Assembly: GCF_016901225.1 (NCBI RefSeq)
Contig: NZ_JAFEUL010000006.1
Coordinates: 173,367 to 237,366, forward strand
Direction: 5' to 3'
From: Actibacterium sp. 188UL27-1
GTDB taxonomy: Bacteria > Pseudomonadota > Alphaproteobacteria > Rhodobacterales > Rhodobacteraceae
DNA length: 64,000 nucleotides
The notes beneath the pieces are model-generated. The model was not told the DNA's origin, made no database searches, and was given only the letters and a program-made list of their open reading frames with translations. Both the position numbers and the translations under genes were made by a program. Shown here piece after piece: positions 45,422 to 54,104 of the stretch; position 1 is the stretch's first letter, and the number at the start of each line of letters is the position of its first letter.

Positions 45422-45820
45422 CTATCCGAAATTGCGTAACGAGCGCAGGAACAGGCCGATCCCGCCCACCAGCAGGATCAGGATCACCAGCAGATCAAAG
45501 GCCGTCATCGACACCAGTCGCAAATCGATACTGGTGATCACACCAAAGATGAGCGCCACGATGGATCCGACCGCCAAAAGCCAACCGATGATATTGCGGC
45601 CATTGTAAAAGATCATGCCGACGCCAAACATGAACGGGACCAGCACCATGCCGCTGGTGATGGGAAACTGCCCCACCGCAAAGACCGGCGTGCCAAAGCC
45701 AAAGTTCGGGCGCACGACGATGCCGCGTAACAACAGGTACCCCCCCGCGCACATCATGATAAGGCCCAGCAGAAAGCTGCCTGTCCCACCTTCTGTTCCA
45801 CCTGCTCCGTGTCGTGCCAT
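45422..45820 (-). CDS. Multi-span membrane protein of unknown function
   Basis: 132-residue protein with four hydrophobic helices (about 15-33, 44-70, 75-97 and 105-125) and a glycine-rich N-terminus (HGAGGTEGGTGS). No family is recognised with certainty. It stands alone, convergent with the GFA gene. Confidence 0.65.
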   Translation of the reverse strand: MARHGAGGTEGGTGSFLLGLIMMCAGGYLLLRGIVVRPNFGFGTPVFAVGQFPITSGMVLVPFMFGVGMIFYNGRNIIGWLLAVGSIVALIFGVITSIDLRLVSMTAFDLLVILILLVGGIGLFLRSLRNFG

Positions 45821-45934
45821 CGTCGGTCCTGTCCCATTGGTCTGAACGATGGTCTATCGAGGATGGGCGGTCATGGCCAGTTCCTCGCGGCCAGATGTGG
45901 CTATGGCGGTTGGGTCATTTCGCTGGTGCAGAGC

Positions 45935-46765
45935 TTACGGCTTGGCCAGTTGCGCCCACAGGCTGTCCATCACCTCAAACGCGTCAGGCACAGTCGTCGC
46001 CGTGCCATCGGGCGCAAGGTCGCGCACCAGGTCAGGCGCGTCGTTGACCAATGCACCCCCGACAAAGATCAGCGCATCGGGCTGGTTGATCCGAAGGGCC
46101 ATCACCAGACGCGCCAACGCCGGAACGGCATGTTGCCCCGCAGCCGACAGCCCGATGATGCGAAAACCGGCCCCACTGATCCGGGCGACCAACTCGGCAT
46201 GGCCCAGATCCATCACCAGGTCGATCTCCCATCCGTGTCGTCGAAACAGATCGGCCGCCATCCGAACCCCAAGCGTATGGGTGTCATTTGGCGTCGAAGC
46301 AAAGAGGGCGCATTTCTGCGTATGCATGACCGGGCCGCCCTGAACTTTGTCCAGCACGCGCAGGATGCCATAGATCCGCGCCGTCCCTTGCGTGACATCC
46401 AGAAACGAGACGTGGTTGTCGGTCCACCATTCCCCCAACCTGCGGGCGGCCCCGCCGAGATATGACAGATAGATCTCCTCCACCGGCATCCCGCGCGCGC
46501 TCAAGGCAGTGACAAAATCCAGCGCCGCCTCGGCCTCCCCGTCGATCAGGGCATAGGCCAGGTGATCGACCTGATCCAAAGACGACACACCGTCCTGCAC
46601 CCCTGCGCCACCGCCCGCCCGGGCGGCGACCCGCTGTATCACCTCTGCCGCCAGGGCATGAACCGCCTGTTCCGGCAGGTGTGATTTTAACGAAATGAAC
46701 CGGGACGACGCCTCTTGATAGGCCGCCCGGTCGAACTGATCACCCTTCAACGACTTTCCCGCCAT
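45935..46765 (-). CDS. Cobalamin-binding domain protein, PpaA/AerR-like
   Basis: 276-residue protein with a helical cap domain (about 60-135: LGEWWTDNHVSFLDVTQGTARIYGILR in parts) and a B12-binding Rossmann domain (about 148-270) carrying DTHTLG (161-166, His163 would be the cobalt ligand), GLSAAGQ and IFVGGALVND. This is the layout of PpaA/AerR, B12-dependent antirepressors of photosynthesis genes. No photosynthesis gene is in the window. The start at 46765 follows CAGGAGC; the open frame reaches 46879 without a site. Confidence 0.85.
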   Translation of the reverse strand: MAGKSLKGDQFDRAAYQEASSRFISLKSHLPEQAVHALAAEVIQRVAARAGGGAGVQDGVSSLDQVDHLAYALIDGEAEAALDFVTALSARGMPVEEIYLSYLGGAARRLGEWWTDNHVSFLDVTQGTARIYGILRVLDKVQGGPVMHTQKCALFASTPNDTHTLGVRMAADLFRRHGWEIDLVMDLGHAELVARISGAGFRIIGLSAAGQHAVPALARLVMALRINQPDALIFVGGALVNDAPDLVRDLAPDGTATTVPDAFEVMDSLWAQLAKP

Positions 46766-46936
46766 AGCGTAGCTCCTGAACGAAGACGTATTTTCGGCAT
46801 GTCGTGGTGTACCGATACGCTGACACAGGGATCCTGTTGTCGCAAGGAGCGAGGGGGCCCAATCCTTGGTCAGCGACAAAAAACTTTCATTTGTCCAAAC
46901 AAATGAAGGGCCAAGCCGGTACGACCCAACAAGAAA

Positions 46937-46958
46937 GGCCGCCCGAAACCGGACGGCC
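46937..46958 (-). terminator. Terminator of the YceI gene
   Basis: On the minus strand GGCCGTCCGG ... CGGGCGGCC forms a 9-bp stem with one mismatch, followed by TTTCTT. It is 26 bases past the stop at 46984. Confidence 0.7.
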
Positions 46959-46983
46959 CTGGATCCTGCGGCTGGATTTTGAG

Positions 46984-47556
46984 TTATTCGGCTTTGCCAG
47001 CCTCGATCGAGATCACGACCTCAACCTCGTCACTGACAGCCGGTGCAAAGGCGCCAACACCAAAATCGGACCGCATCAATGTTGTGGTCGCATCAAAGCC
47101 AACCCATGCCTTTTTCTGCATCGGGTGTTCGCCAATCGAATTCATGCGCGCATCAAGCACTACCGATTTGGTGACGTCATTCATGGTCAGGTCGCCCGTG
47201 ATCTTGGCCGTGTCTTCGCCGGTCACTTCGATCGCGGTTGAGGTGAAGGTCACCAGATCCTCATCCGTGGCGCCAAAGAAGTCGGCATCCATGAAATGCG
47301 CGTCGCGCTGTTCCCACCCGGTAAACATGGACTTGACGGGCATCGAGACGTTCACCGTCGAATTGCCGGGCTCTTCCTTGTCGAACATGATCTCCCCTTC
47401 AAAGCCGGAGAACATGCCATAGGTCGTGGAAAACCCAAGGTGGTTATATGAGAACAGGATCTGGCTGTGGCTCGCATCCAGGTCGTACTTTTCGGGGGCG
47501 GCGACAGCGACGGTGGCAGCGGTGGACAGGGCTGCGGCAATCAGTAGGTGCTTCAT
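46984..47556 (-). CDS. Periplasmic YceI-family protein
   Basis: 190-residue exported lipocalin-like protein. Signal peptide 1-22 (ending VAVAA), then the YceI pattern: YDLDASHSQILFSYNHLGFSTTYGMF (in parts), FTSTAIEVTGEDTAKITGDLTM, and DFGVGAFAPAVSDEVEVVISIE. YceI proteins bind long isoprenoid chains such as ubiquinone precursors. A second YceI domain in the window is fused to cytochrome b561 (43055). The start at 47556 gives a proper signal peptide; the frame extends to 47721. Confidence 0.9.
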   Translation of the reverse strand: MKHLLIAAALSTAATVAVAAPEKYDLDASHSQILFSYNHLGFSTTYGMFSGFEGEIMFDKEEPGNSTVNVSMPVKSMFTGWEQRDAHFMDADFFGATDEDLVTFTSTAIEVTGEDTAKITGDLTMNDVTKSVVLDARMNSIGEHPMQKKAWVGFDATTTLMRSDFGVGAFAPAVSDEVEVVISIEAGKAE

Positions 47557-47677
47557 TGGCTCAAGGGCTCCGTGGTTTGTAAGCATCGGTGTGTGGCAAG
47601 ATGACGCGAACAGGCCCCAAAGCAACTCATCACAGTTGAACAGAATGTGTTCACCGATGCTGAGGTACCCGGGATGC

Positions 47678-47705
47678 TTGCAATGCGATCTTGCATCGGT
47701 ATAAC
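47678..47705 (+). promoter_or_regulatory. Candidate promoter of the rpsF-rpsR-rplI operon
   Basis: TTGCAA (47678-47683), 16-base spacer, TATAAC (47700-47705), about 100 bases upstream of rpsF. Both hexamers are close to the sigma-70 consensus. Confidence 0.5.
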
Positions 47706-47805
47706 GCGCCATCCTTCGCATTTATTCTGTCAGCGGAGCCCCTCGGGACCGGGGGCGAAGGATTATCCGGTCGGTGAAGCCCGCTATAGCAAAAGGAAAC
47801 CGCGC

Positions 47806-48165
47806 ATGCCGCTCTATGAGCATGTCTTTATTTCCCGTCAGGACCTGTCGAACACACAGGCCGAGGGATTGATCGAACATTTTGGCACCGTTCTGGCTGA
47901 CAACGGCGGCACCGTCGTTGAGCACGAATATTGGGGTGTCAAAACGATGGCCTACAAGATCAACAAGAACCGCAAGGGCCACTATGCCTTTCTCAAAACC
48001 GATGCGCCCGCACCCGCCATCCAGGAGATGGAGCGCCTGATGCGCCTGCATGATGACGTGATGCGCGTGCTGACCATCAAGGTCGACGCACATCCCGAAG
48101 GTCCGTCCGTGCAGATGCAAAAGCGTGACGACCGGGATCGTGGCGACCGCCGCGACCGTCGCTGA
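47806..48165 (+). CDS. rpsF: 30S ribosomal protein S6
   Basis: 119-residue S6 with MPLYEHVFISRQDL, GVKTMAYKINKNRKGHY and VLTIKVD; the tail ends in a DR/RR-rich extension (KRDDRDRGDRRDRR) that contacts S18 and RNA. First gene of the conserved rpsF-rpsR-rplI operon. Ribosome-binding site AAAAGGAAA. Confidence 0.97.
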   Translation: MPLYEHVFISRQDLSNTQAEGLIEHFGTVLADNGGTVVEHEYWGVKTMAYKINKNRKGHYAFLKTDAPAPAIQEMERLMRLHDDVMRVLTIKVDAHPEGPSVQMQKRDDRDRGDRRDRR

Positions 48166-48193
48166 ATTTCGGTTTAAGAAAGGATTGTAAGAT

Positions 48194-48421
48194 ATGGCAT
48201 CAAAACCATTTTTCCGCCGCCGCAAGGTCTGCCCATTCTCTGGCGACAATGCGCCCAAGATCGACTACAAGGACACACGTCTGCTGCAACGCTACATCAG
48301 CGAGCGTGGCAAGATCGTGCCCAGCCGTATCACCGCCGTATCCGCCAAAAAGCAGCGTGAGCTGGCCCGTGCCATCAAACGCGCCCGCTTCCTGGCGCTA
48401 CTGCCCTACGCCGTGAAGTAA
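48194..48421 (+). CDS. rpsR: 30S ribosomal protein S18
   Basis: 75-residue S18: [39 protein letters not shown] (in parts) and [22 protein letters not shown]. Binds S6 in the small-subunit platform. Starts 28 bases after rpsF. Confidence 0.97.
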   Translation: MASKPFFRRRKVCPFSGDNAPKIDYKDTRLLQRYISERGKIVPSRITAVSAKKQRELARAIKRARFLALLPYAVK

Positions 48422-48433
48422 GGAGACAGACCA

Positions 48434-49072
48434 ATGGACGTTATCCTTTTGGAACGCGTGGCCAAACTGGGCCAGATGGGCGAAGTGGTGAAGGTCAAGG
48501 ACGGGTATGCCCGCAACTTCCTGTTGCCCCAGGGCAAAGCGATGCGCGCAAACGAACACAACATCGCTCAGTTCGAAACCCAGAAAGCACAGCTTGAAGC
48601 GCAGAACCTGGAAACCCGGAAAGAGGCCGAGAAGATGGCCGAAACTCTGGATGGTCAGCAGTTCATCGTGATTCGCTCCGCCTCTGACGCGGGGGCTTTG
48701 TATGGTTCGGTCACACCCCGTGATGCGGCCGAGGCCACTACTGCCGGTGGGTTCACGGTCGACAAAAAGCAAATCGCGTTGGGTCGCCCGATCAAGGATC
48801 TGGGTTTGCACGATGTTGAAGTGCGCCTGCACCCCGAGGTCGAAGTGACGATCATCCTGAACGTCGCCCGGTCCGAGGAAGAGGCCGAGCTGCAAGCGTC
48901 GGGCAAATCCATTCAGGAACTTGCCGCCGAAGCCGAAGCTGAGGCAGAGTTCGAGATTGCGGAACTGTTCGACGATATCGGTGCAGCTGGCATGGATGAC
49001 GATCTGCGGGCCGATGCGCCGTCAGAGAGTGGCCCCGACCAGGACGCCCCGAACGAACCCATCGAAGACTAA
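48434..49072 (+). CDS. rplI: 50S ribosomal protein L9 with a long acidic C-terminal tail
   Basis: 212 residues; the normal L9 is about 149. The N-terminal domain ([32 protein letters not shown]), the long helix and the C-terminal domain (to about 150) are intact. A further 60 residues are rich in Glu, Asp and Ala ([31 protein letters not shown]). Such tails occur in Rhodobacterales L9. Function of the tail is unknown. Starts 12 bases after rpsR; terminator follows. Confidence 0.97.
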   Translation: MDVILLERVAKLGQMGEVVKVKDGYARNFLLPQGKAMRANEHNIAQFETQKAQLEAQNLETRKEAEKMAETLDGQQFIVIRSASDAGALYGSVTPRDAAEATTAGGFTVDKKQIALGRPIKDLGLHDVEVRLHPEVEVTIILNVARSEEEAELQASGKSIQELAAEAEAEAEFEIAELFDDIGAAGMDDDLRADAPSESGPDQDAPNEPIED

Positions 49073-49096
49073 ACAGGTCTTCTGACGAAACCATCG

Positions 49097-49124
49097 AGGC
49101 CGCGTCATCAGATGCGGCCTTTTT
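49097..49124 (+). terminator. Terminator of the rpsF-rpsR-rplI operon
   Basis: AGGCCGC (49097-49103) and GCGGCCT (49114-49120) form a 7-bp stem with a 10-base loop, followed by TTTT (49121-49124), 25 bases past the rplI stop. Confidence 0.8.
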
Positions 49125-49172
49125 AATGTGATATCGCTCTGTCCAACCCCGCCAGAGTTCAGTTGTGTGACG

Positions 49173-49700
49173 TCAAGCCGTGGTCTCTGTCGCCTCTTCC
49201 GCAGGTGGCTGATCCACCTGATCCGGGGTCTCGACATCGGCTGGCATCAGCTCATCAACATATAACGGCTCAACAGGTGCGGCGGCCTGGAACAGCACGG
49301 CTATATCGACCATCATGTCGGAAAACTCGACCTCCTCCACAGTTCCAATCCGGAACGGCAGGAAATCAAAGTTCTCGGCAGAGGCCATGACCGCCAGCCC
49401 CTGTTCCCCCGTTAACAGCAAGTCGAGCGAGACAGCCACGCCAACGGTCACCATTGCCCGGGCCCCCTCGCTGCCGGTTCGAGGGTCAGCCCCCCGGTGT
49501 TCTGTCGTATCTATCGGAACGGTTTTGTCGCCGTCGTATACGGCAGCGTCGCGGGCCTGATCCTCCTCAAAAAGGATCTGATTGCCGTCATCCGGCGGCA
49601 GATCGTCGAAAACGCCCAGGTTCAGCTTGGCCGCAAATGCGGGATGCCATCCCTGATCAAAATCAGCGCCCTGATGAAAACCGTAACGGATATCCGACAT
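49173..49700 (-). CDS. Acidic hypothetical protein
   Basis: 175-residue soluble, strongly acidic protein. It starts MSDIRYGFHQGADFDQG and contains two possible hydrophobic strands (MVTVGVAVSLDLLLTGEQGLAVMA, about 83-106) and a Pro/Glu/Asp-rich tail (ADVETPDQVDQPPAEEATE). No family recognised. It is convergent with rplI. Confidence 0.55.
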   Translation of the reverse strand: MSDIRYGFHQGADFDQGWHPAFAAKLNLGVFDDLPPDDGNQILFEEDQARDAAVYDGDKTVPIDTTEHRGADPRTGSEGARAMVTVGVAVSLDLLLTGEQGLAVMASAENFDFLPFRIGTVEEVEFSDMMVDIAVLFQAAAPVEPLYVDELMPADVETPDQVDQPPAEEATETTA

Positions 49701-49886
49701 GAGAGATCCTCATTCTGCCGCGTGTTTGTCTCACCAAGATATATGGTGTTTTCTCCGTCAGATGAAGTGGACTGTGCCAGAGGGTACATGTCCCGGCCAT
49801 CGAACGCTGAACGCGGACCGGCTTTTCGTTTGCGCATCAAGAGGTCACGGGCCCAGGATACCAGCGACACGGATGGAGGATCAGAG

Positions 49887-50486
49887 ATGAAGATCATCGT
49901 GGTAGGGGCTGCGGGCGATATCGGGCGCGCCGCCTGTGCAGAGCTGGGCGCGCGGCACGACATCATAAAGGTCGGACGCAAGAGCGGCGACGTGCAGGTG
50001 GACCTGGCCAACCGGGCCTCTGTCGATGCGATGTATGATACCGTGGGGGTTGTTGATGCCGTCATCTCCACCGCCGGGGATGTCCATTTCGGCCCGTTGT
50101 CGGACTTCACGGAAGAGACATTCATGGTCGGCCTGCGCAACAAGGTGATGGGACAGGTCAACCTGGTGCTCGCCGGGATCGAACGGATCGCCGAGGGCGG
50201 ATCGTTCACTCTGACCAGCGGCGTTCTGGACCGTGACCCGATCCGCATGGGGACCGGAGCCGCGGCGGCCAACGGCGCCCTTGCCGGTTTCGTCACAGGC
50301 GCCGCGATTGAGTTGCCACCGGGCCAGCGGATCAACGTGGTTAGCCCGGGCCTGTCGGATGTCTCTGTTCCGCGCTACGGCGCGTGGTTTCCCGGTCATG
50401 ATCCCGTCCCCTCTAAACGCGTCGGGCGCGCCTATGCCAAAAGCGTCGAAGGGGCTATCACCGGACAGGTCATCATCGTTGAGTAA
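49887..50486 (+). CDS. Short-chain dehydrogenase, compact type
   Basis: 199-residue SDR. It starts MKIIVVGAAGDIGRAAC (NADP loop GAAGDIG, 7-13) and contains DAVISTAGDVHFGPL and SFTLTSGVLDRDPIRMGTGAAAANGALAGF, where the usual YxxxK is replaced by an alanine-rich GTGAAAANGA; so the catalytic tyrosine is missing. The type is found as a small reductase or non-catalytic NAD-binding protein. Ribosome-binding site GGATGGAGGATC. The next gene starts within its last codons. Confidence 0.8.
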   Translation: MKIIVVGAAGDIGRAACAELGARHDIIKVGRKSGDVQVDLANRASVDAMYDTVGVVDAVISTAGDVHFGPLSDFTEETFMVGLRNKVMGQVNLVLAGIERIAEGGSFTLTSGVLDRDPIRMGTGAAAANGALAGFVTGAAIELPPGQRINVVSPGLSDVSVPRYGAWFPGHDPVPSKRVGRAYAKSVEGAITGQVIIVE

Positions 50487-51021
50487 CCCACCTCAACCGT
50501 CCGCGTGTGATAGACAAACTGACAGAATCTCCATCTCCCCAGGCATCGATCTGCCCGTCATTTGGAACGGCGACGTGACTGTATTTGATCTTAGCTCCTG
50601 TCAATTGGCATCACAGAAGGGCGCCCTGGACCATTGGGGCGACCGATATCTGGCCACTGGCGATTGGGCCAATGCCAGTCTGCGATCCGGTCTGAAACAA
50701 TATCGACGTTACTGGATTGGCCCGGTTCATGCTCCGCTCGATGCGCTGCAAAGGTACTGCGGACCGGAAACAACGATGAAGTATCCTGTGCCGCCCGATA
50801 CATGGTCCACCACGGTCACATGCATCGCGGGCCGTCTCAACAGGCCTGATGCTCTGCCGCCTCTCATCACGGAGTGGCAGTCTGGATCGTTGATCATCAG
50901 GGATGCGAACCACCGCTTTGCCGCCATGGCAAAAGTGAACTTGGCCCGTTGTTGGAGCATCATCTGGTGCAACAGTGACGAAGATTTTGAGATCGCACAA
51001 AGGGGCGCTTCAGCTTGGTAA
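50479..51021 (+). CDS. Unknown protein with a ParB-like DxNHR motif
   Basis: About 180 residues. The proposed TTG start overlaps the SDR stop by 8 bases; a start further inside is also possible, so the N-terminus is uncertain. The C-terminal third has SLIIRDANHRFAAMAKVNLARCW, resembling the ParB/sulfiredoxin-type DGNHR motif for nucleotide-dependent phosphoryl transfer; the context DALPPLITEWQSGSL precedes it as in such domains. No partner is seen. Alternative: a small stand-alone protein of unknown fold with a chance match. Confidence 0.5.
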   Translation: MSNPPQPSACDRQTDRISISPGIDLPVIWNGDVTVFDLSSCQLASQKGALDHWGDRYLATGDWANASLRSGLKQYRRYWIGPVHAPLDALQRYCGPETTMKYPVPPDTWSTTVTCIAGRLNRPDALPPLITEWQSGSLIIRDANHRFAAMAKVNLARCWSIIWCNSDEDFEIAQRGASAW

Positions 51022-51082
51022 ACTCTGGTCGCCGATCATCGCCGTCTGGCGATACGCGCTCAGGGTCCCCATGGCCGATTGA

Positions 51083-51886
51083 TCACTTGGGCTCGGACGT
51101 TTCTACCGGTGGGCGTTCCCGCAGGACCCTGGCGGGGGTGCCCGCGACGATGGACCAGCCGGGCATCGGATCATTCACCACGGACCCCGCGGCCACCACC
51201 GTGCCTGCCCCGATATGGGCGCCGTCGCGCAGGACGGAATGGGTGCCGATCCAGATATTGCCCTCCAGCGTAATCCCCTGGGCGCGGTCTTCGCGTAGGG
51301 AGCGGTTGATGGGCACGTCCACCCGCTCCGGATCATAATTGCCGCCGCCCACGACGTAACAATAGGCGCTGATCAGCGTGTCGGGGCCGATCAGAACACG
51401 GGTCGAGGAAAAGACCTCGGCATTGAAACCGATATTCGCCCGTTCCCCCAGTTCAATCGTCCCATTCTTGCAGCTGAGGATCGAGTTGCGCCCGATGAAG
51501 CAGTCATTGGCGATGAGGATGCCTTCATTCGTCTCGCCCTTGGCATCCATCATCACGTTGTCATCGACGATCACCCCGTCCCCAAAGGTGATCTTGTGCG
51601 GATGCCGGAACGAGACATTGCGCCCAAACACAACGCCCCGCCCCACGCGGCCCAGGATCAGCGGGTAAAGCTTGCCGCGGAGCACCAACCCCAACGCGCC
51701 CGGCATGGAACAGACCAGCAGCATGATCAGCTCATACTTGATCAGCGCCCAGACGGAGCGGGAGCCAATCACCATATCCTGGTATTTCTGCATGGCCGAG
51801 GTTTTGCGGCCCGCGACCTCATCCTGCACCTTATAGCTGATCTCACCCGAAGATTTTGCCTGATCTGTCAATGCCTTGTCATCCAT
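51083..51886 (-). CDS. Hexapeptide-repeat acyltransferase
   Basis: 267-residue predicted acetyl- or acyltransferase. After an N-terminal amphipathic or membrane-bound part (about 45-70, LIKYELIMLLVCSMPGALGL), it has a left-handed beta helix (about 85-255: VVFGRNVSFRHPHKITFGDGVIVDD, ILIANDCFIGRNSILSCKN, IGAGTVVAAGSVVNDPM, in parts) and the closing VAGTPARVL. It overlaps the stop of the flippase-like gene by 8 bases. The pair suggests modification of a lipid-linked glycan. Confidence 0.85.
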   Translation of the reverse strand: MDDKALTDQAKSSGEISYKVQDEVAGRKTSAMQKYQDMVIGSRSVWALIKYELIMLLVCSMPGALGLVLRGKLYPLILGRVGRGVVFGRNVSFRHPHKITFGDGVIVDDNVMMDAKGETNEGILIANDCFIGRNSILSCKNGTIELGERANIGFNAEVFSSTRVLIGPDTLISAYCYVVGGGNYDPERVDVPINRSLREDRAQGITLEGNIWIGTHSVLRDGAHIGAGTVVAAGSVVNDPMPGWSIVAGTPARVLRERPPVETSEPK

Positions 51887-52862
51887 CCGCTTTTTCCAAA
51901 TCCTGTGGTGCCGGCGCCCGCCGCTCGGCCAAATACAACACACCACCCACCAGGGAGGCGAACAAAAGCTGCCCCCGCAAGACCAGTGCGATAGCCAGCC
52001 CCTGTTCCAATTCCGCGCCGATGGGCAGCAGCAGTACCGAATAGGCCCATTCCCAAACGCCGATACTGCCCGGCGTGGTCGGCAGCGCGGCGATGACCAG
52101 AATGATCGGTGTGACGGCGCAAAGCCCGATAAAGCTGACCTCGATCCCCAGCACGCGGGCTGCCACATAGACATTGACGACGGTTAACGCGTGGTAGCCA
52201 AAGGAATAAAGCAGCGACAGACCGACCACCCGGGGCGCGCCCCAAAAGGTCTGCATCGCGGCGCGCATCTGGCTGAGCTTGGCAACGACCTTGCCCACCA
52301 GCGGTACCCGGACCAAACCCGTCTCAAGCGGCCCAACCAGGCGCTGCGGGGCCCAGATCAGCGCCATCAGCACGACGCAACCTACCCCAAGGATCGTCAG
52401 GGATCCGGTCACCAAAACATCACCATGGATCGCCGGTGTCGCCACGAAACCGATGAAGGCCAGCGCCACCAAGGTGACAAGGCCGGTCAGACGCTCCAAT
52501 ACCACAGCGGCCAAGGATTCGGTCTGCGACCCGATGCGCTTGCCCACCAGGTACGACCGCGCAGCATCCCCACCCAGGCTGCTGGGCAGGAAGTTGTTAA
52601 AGAAATAGCCAACCGTGTAGAACCGCATCAGCGGTGCCAGACCAACACGGATATCCCGGTAATTCAGCAGCAATTGCCATTTGATGCAGCTCGCCCAGAC
52701 CAGGGGGATGGGCATCAACAGGACCAGTGCGACGCCGATCAGATCAAGCTGCGACAGAACCTGCAAGGTTTGCTGCAACACATCGCCCTGCATCAAAAGA
52801 ACGGCGATCAAGGCAAAGCCCAACAAAAGCTTGGCCGCAAAAAACAGCTGTGACTTGGTCAT
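51879..52862 (-). CDS. UPF0104 / LPG synthase transmembrane-type flippase-like protein
   Basis: 327-residue inner-membrane protein with about eight spans. Family marks are the FNNFLPSSLGGDAARSYLVGK loop (about 88-108) and AALPTTPGSIGVWEWAYSVLLL (in parts, about 260-282). AglD/MprF-type membrane domains move lipid-linked sugars or lysyl-phosphatidylglycerol. No MprF catalytic domain is present, so lipid flipping or glycan modification is more likely. Forms a pair with the acyltransferase downstream. Confidence 0.8.
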   Translation of the reverse strand: MTKSQLFFAAKLLLGFALIAVLLMQGDVLQQTLQVLSQLDLIGVALVLLMPIPLVWASCIKWQLLLNYRDIRVGLAPLMRFYTVGYFFNNFLPSSLGGDAARSYLVGKRIGSQTESLAAVVLERLTGLVTLVALAFIGFVATPAIHGDVLVTGSLTILGVGCVVLMALIWAPQRLVGPLETGLVRVPLVGKVVAKLSQMRAAMQTFWGAPRVVGLSLLYSFGYHALTVVNVYVAARVLGIEVSFIGLCAVTPIILVIAALPTTPGSIGVWEWAYSVLLLPIGAELEQGLAIALVLRGQLLFASLVGGVLYLAERRAPAPQDLEKADG

Positions 52863-52952
52863 TAAAATACCTTCTACCGAAGGTGGTTTACCACAGCCGG
52901 CAGGACGGAAAAAGAGAGATACAGATCGCGCAACGCTGTGTCCCCCCGACTG

Positions 52953-53987
52953 CTACAGCCGATGCGCCCCGAAATTGCGAGTCAGATCGTGGCGGATCGC
53001 GTGGTGATGTTCCGGCTGATTACGCAAGGTCGCGAACTCGATCAGGAAGGTCTCGCCATGGAGGCGGTAATACATGGAGGCATCGCGTTCGTTGGGCCCG
53101 GCCCAACCAAACCGCACGGCTGTCAGATCCTCCCCCGCAATCCGGGCCGCCTGCCCTTCGGCCAGCGTACCGGGCAGATGATCGACAGTATAAACATCCA
53201 GCAGGCGCCGGGCGATATCCATCTGTACCGCAGGCAGATCCCCAAGGGGCACACCCGCCGGGGCACTTATGCGACCTTCATTGCCTGCCGTTGTCAGAAT
53301 GTTGCCAAATGACCGCTCCTCCAACAACGCGACACTTTTGTTGACCGCATTCAGGTCAGTGTAAAGTGCGCGGCCCAGGCTTTCTTCATCTGGCAATACG
53401 ACCAGCCCGCGATGGGGGCCGGAGGGCACGGTATTGGGCTCCGACGAAAAGGACGACGGCGTGACCGAAATCACTTCCTCCCCGATCAACGTATAGGTGA
53501 GCGACAGGTGATGCCCCTCCCACCGCCAGGCCCATGGCGTATCGGCAGTAGGCGTGCCAAAGATCATCAGCGAAAACCGCTCCCGATTGCGATCTGCGCT
53601 GCCTTTGCTCCACTCATCGCGCAGGATGTCCTGCTGCAGCATGATGTTGAGCGCGGTCTGAAACCCTTCGGTGCTCAGCCCCGTCGCCAGCACCTCCAAC
53701 GCGCCATCCTTTTGCGCCGCCGTCATCTGTTCCAGCCGGATGCCAGGCGCGGGTTGGGAGCCGTACATGAACGTCCAGGCCAATCGCTGCGGGTCATCGA
53801 AATCAAACATCGCGGCGGCGCGCTGGGTATCGGACAGGCTGCTCAGCCAGCTTTCCGCCCGGCTGCACATATCGGTGCCGATCCCGGCGGCCCGCCCGAT
53901 CCGGGGCCAAGCCGTGGCAGTTGCAGTGGCGGCAGCCCCCGCCAGCACAACGCGGCGTGTGGGGCGGGGCATGAATCGGTCCGTCAT
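52953..53987 (-). CDS. Tat-exported DUF3500 protein
   Basis: 344-residue protein with a twin-arginine signal (PTRRVVLAGAAATATATA, about 9-26). The mature part carries the DUF3500 pattern: FDDPQRLAWTFMYG, RFSLMIFGTPTADTPWAWRWEGHHLSLTY (in parts), and FVEFA-like FLIEFATLRNQPEHHHAIRHDLTRNFG near the C-terminus. Function unknown; the WEGHH and His-rich end suggest a metal site. The start at 53987 follows GAGGATGCG. Confidence 0.85.
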   Translation of the reverse strand: MTDRFMPRPTRRVVLAGAAATATATAWPRIGRAAGIGTDMCSRAESWLSSLSDTQRAAAMFDFDDPQRLAWTFMYGSQPAPGIRLEQMTAAQKDGALEVLATGLSTEGFQTALNIMLQQDILRDEWSKGSADRNRERFSLMIFGTPTADTPWAWRWEGHHLSLTYTLIGEEVISVTPSSFSSEPNTVPSGPHRGLVVLPDEESLGRALYTDLNAVNKSVALLEERSFGNILTTAGNEGRISAPAGVPLGDLPAVQMDIARRLLDVYTVDHLPGTLAEGQAARIAGEDLTAVRFGWAGPNERDASMYYRLHGETFLIEFATLRNQPEHHHAIRHDLTRNFGAHRL

Positions 53988-54104
53988 CGCATCCTCATGG
54001 CCTGAAATCTGAATTGGTGGCGCCATAATACCGTGCCCGCGCCACAGGGGAAAGGCGCGGGCACCGTCTTCTTGCTCACATCGGGTTGATGCCCGATTGC
54101 GGTC

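Noticed and set aside
45935..46765. Evidence for photosynthesis genes in this organism
   Set aside because: The protein resembles PpaA/AerR, but B12-binding proteins of this type also occur without photosynthesis genes and none are in the window.
46892..46910. CATTTG/CAAATG short hairpin as terminator
   Set aside because: Only six base pairs with no T tract; not convincing.
49887..50486. fabG-like ACP reductase at 49.9 kb
   Set aside because: The catalytic YxxxK is missing and the protein is short, so only a generic SDR call is justified.
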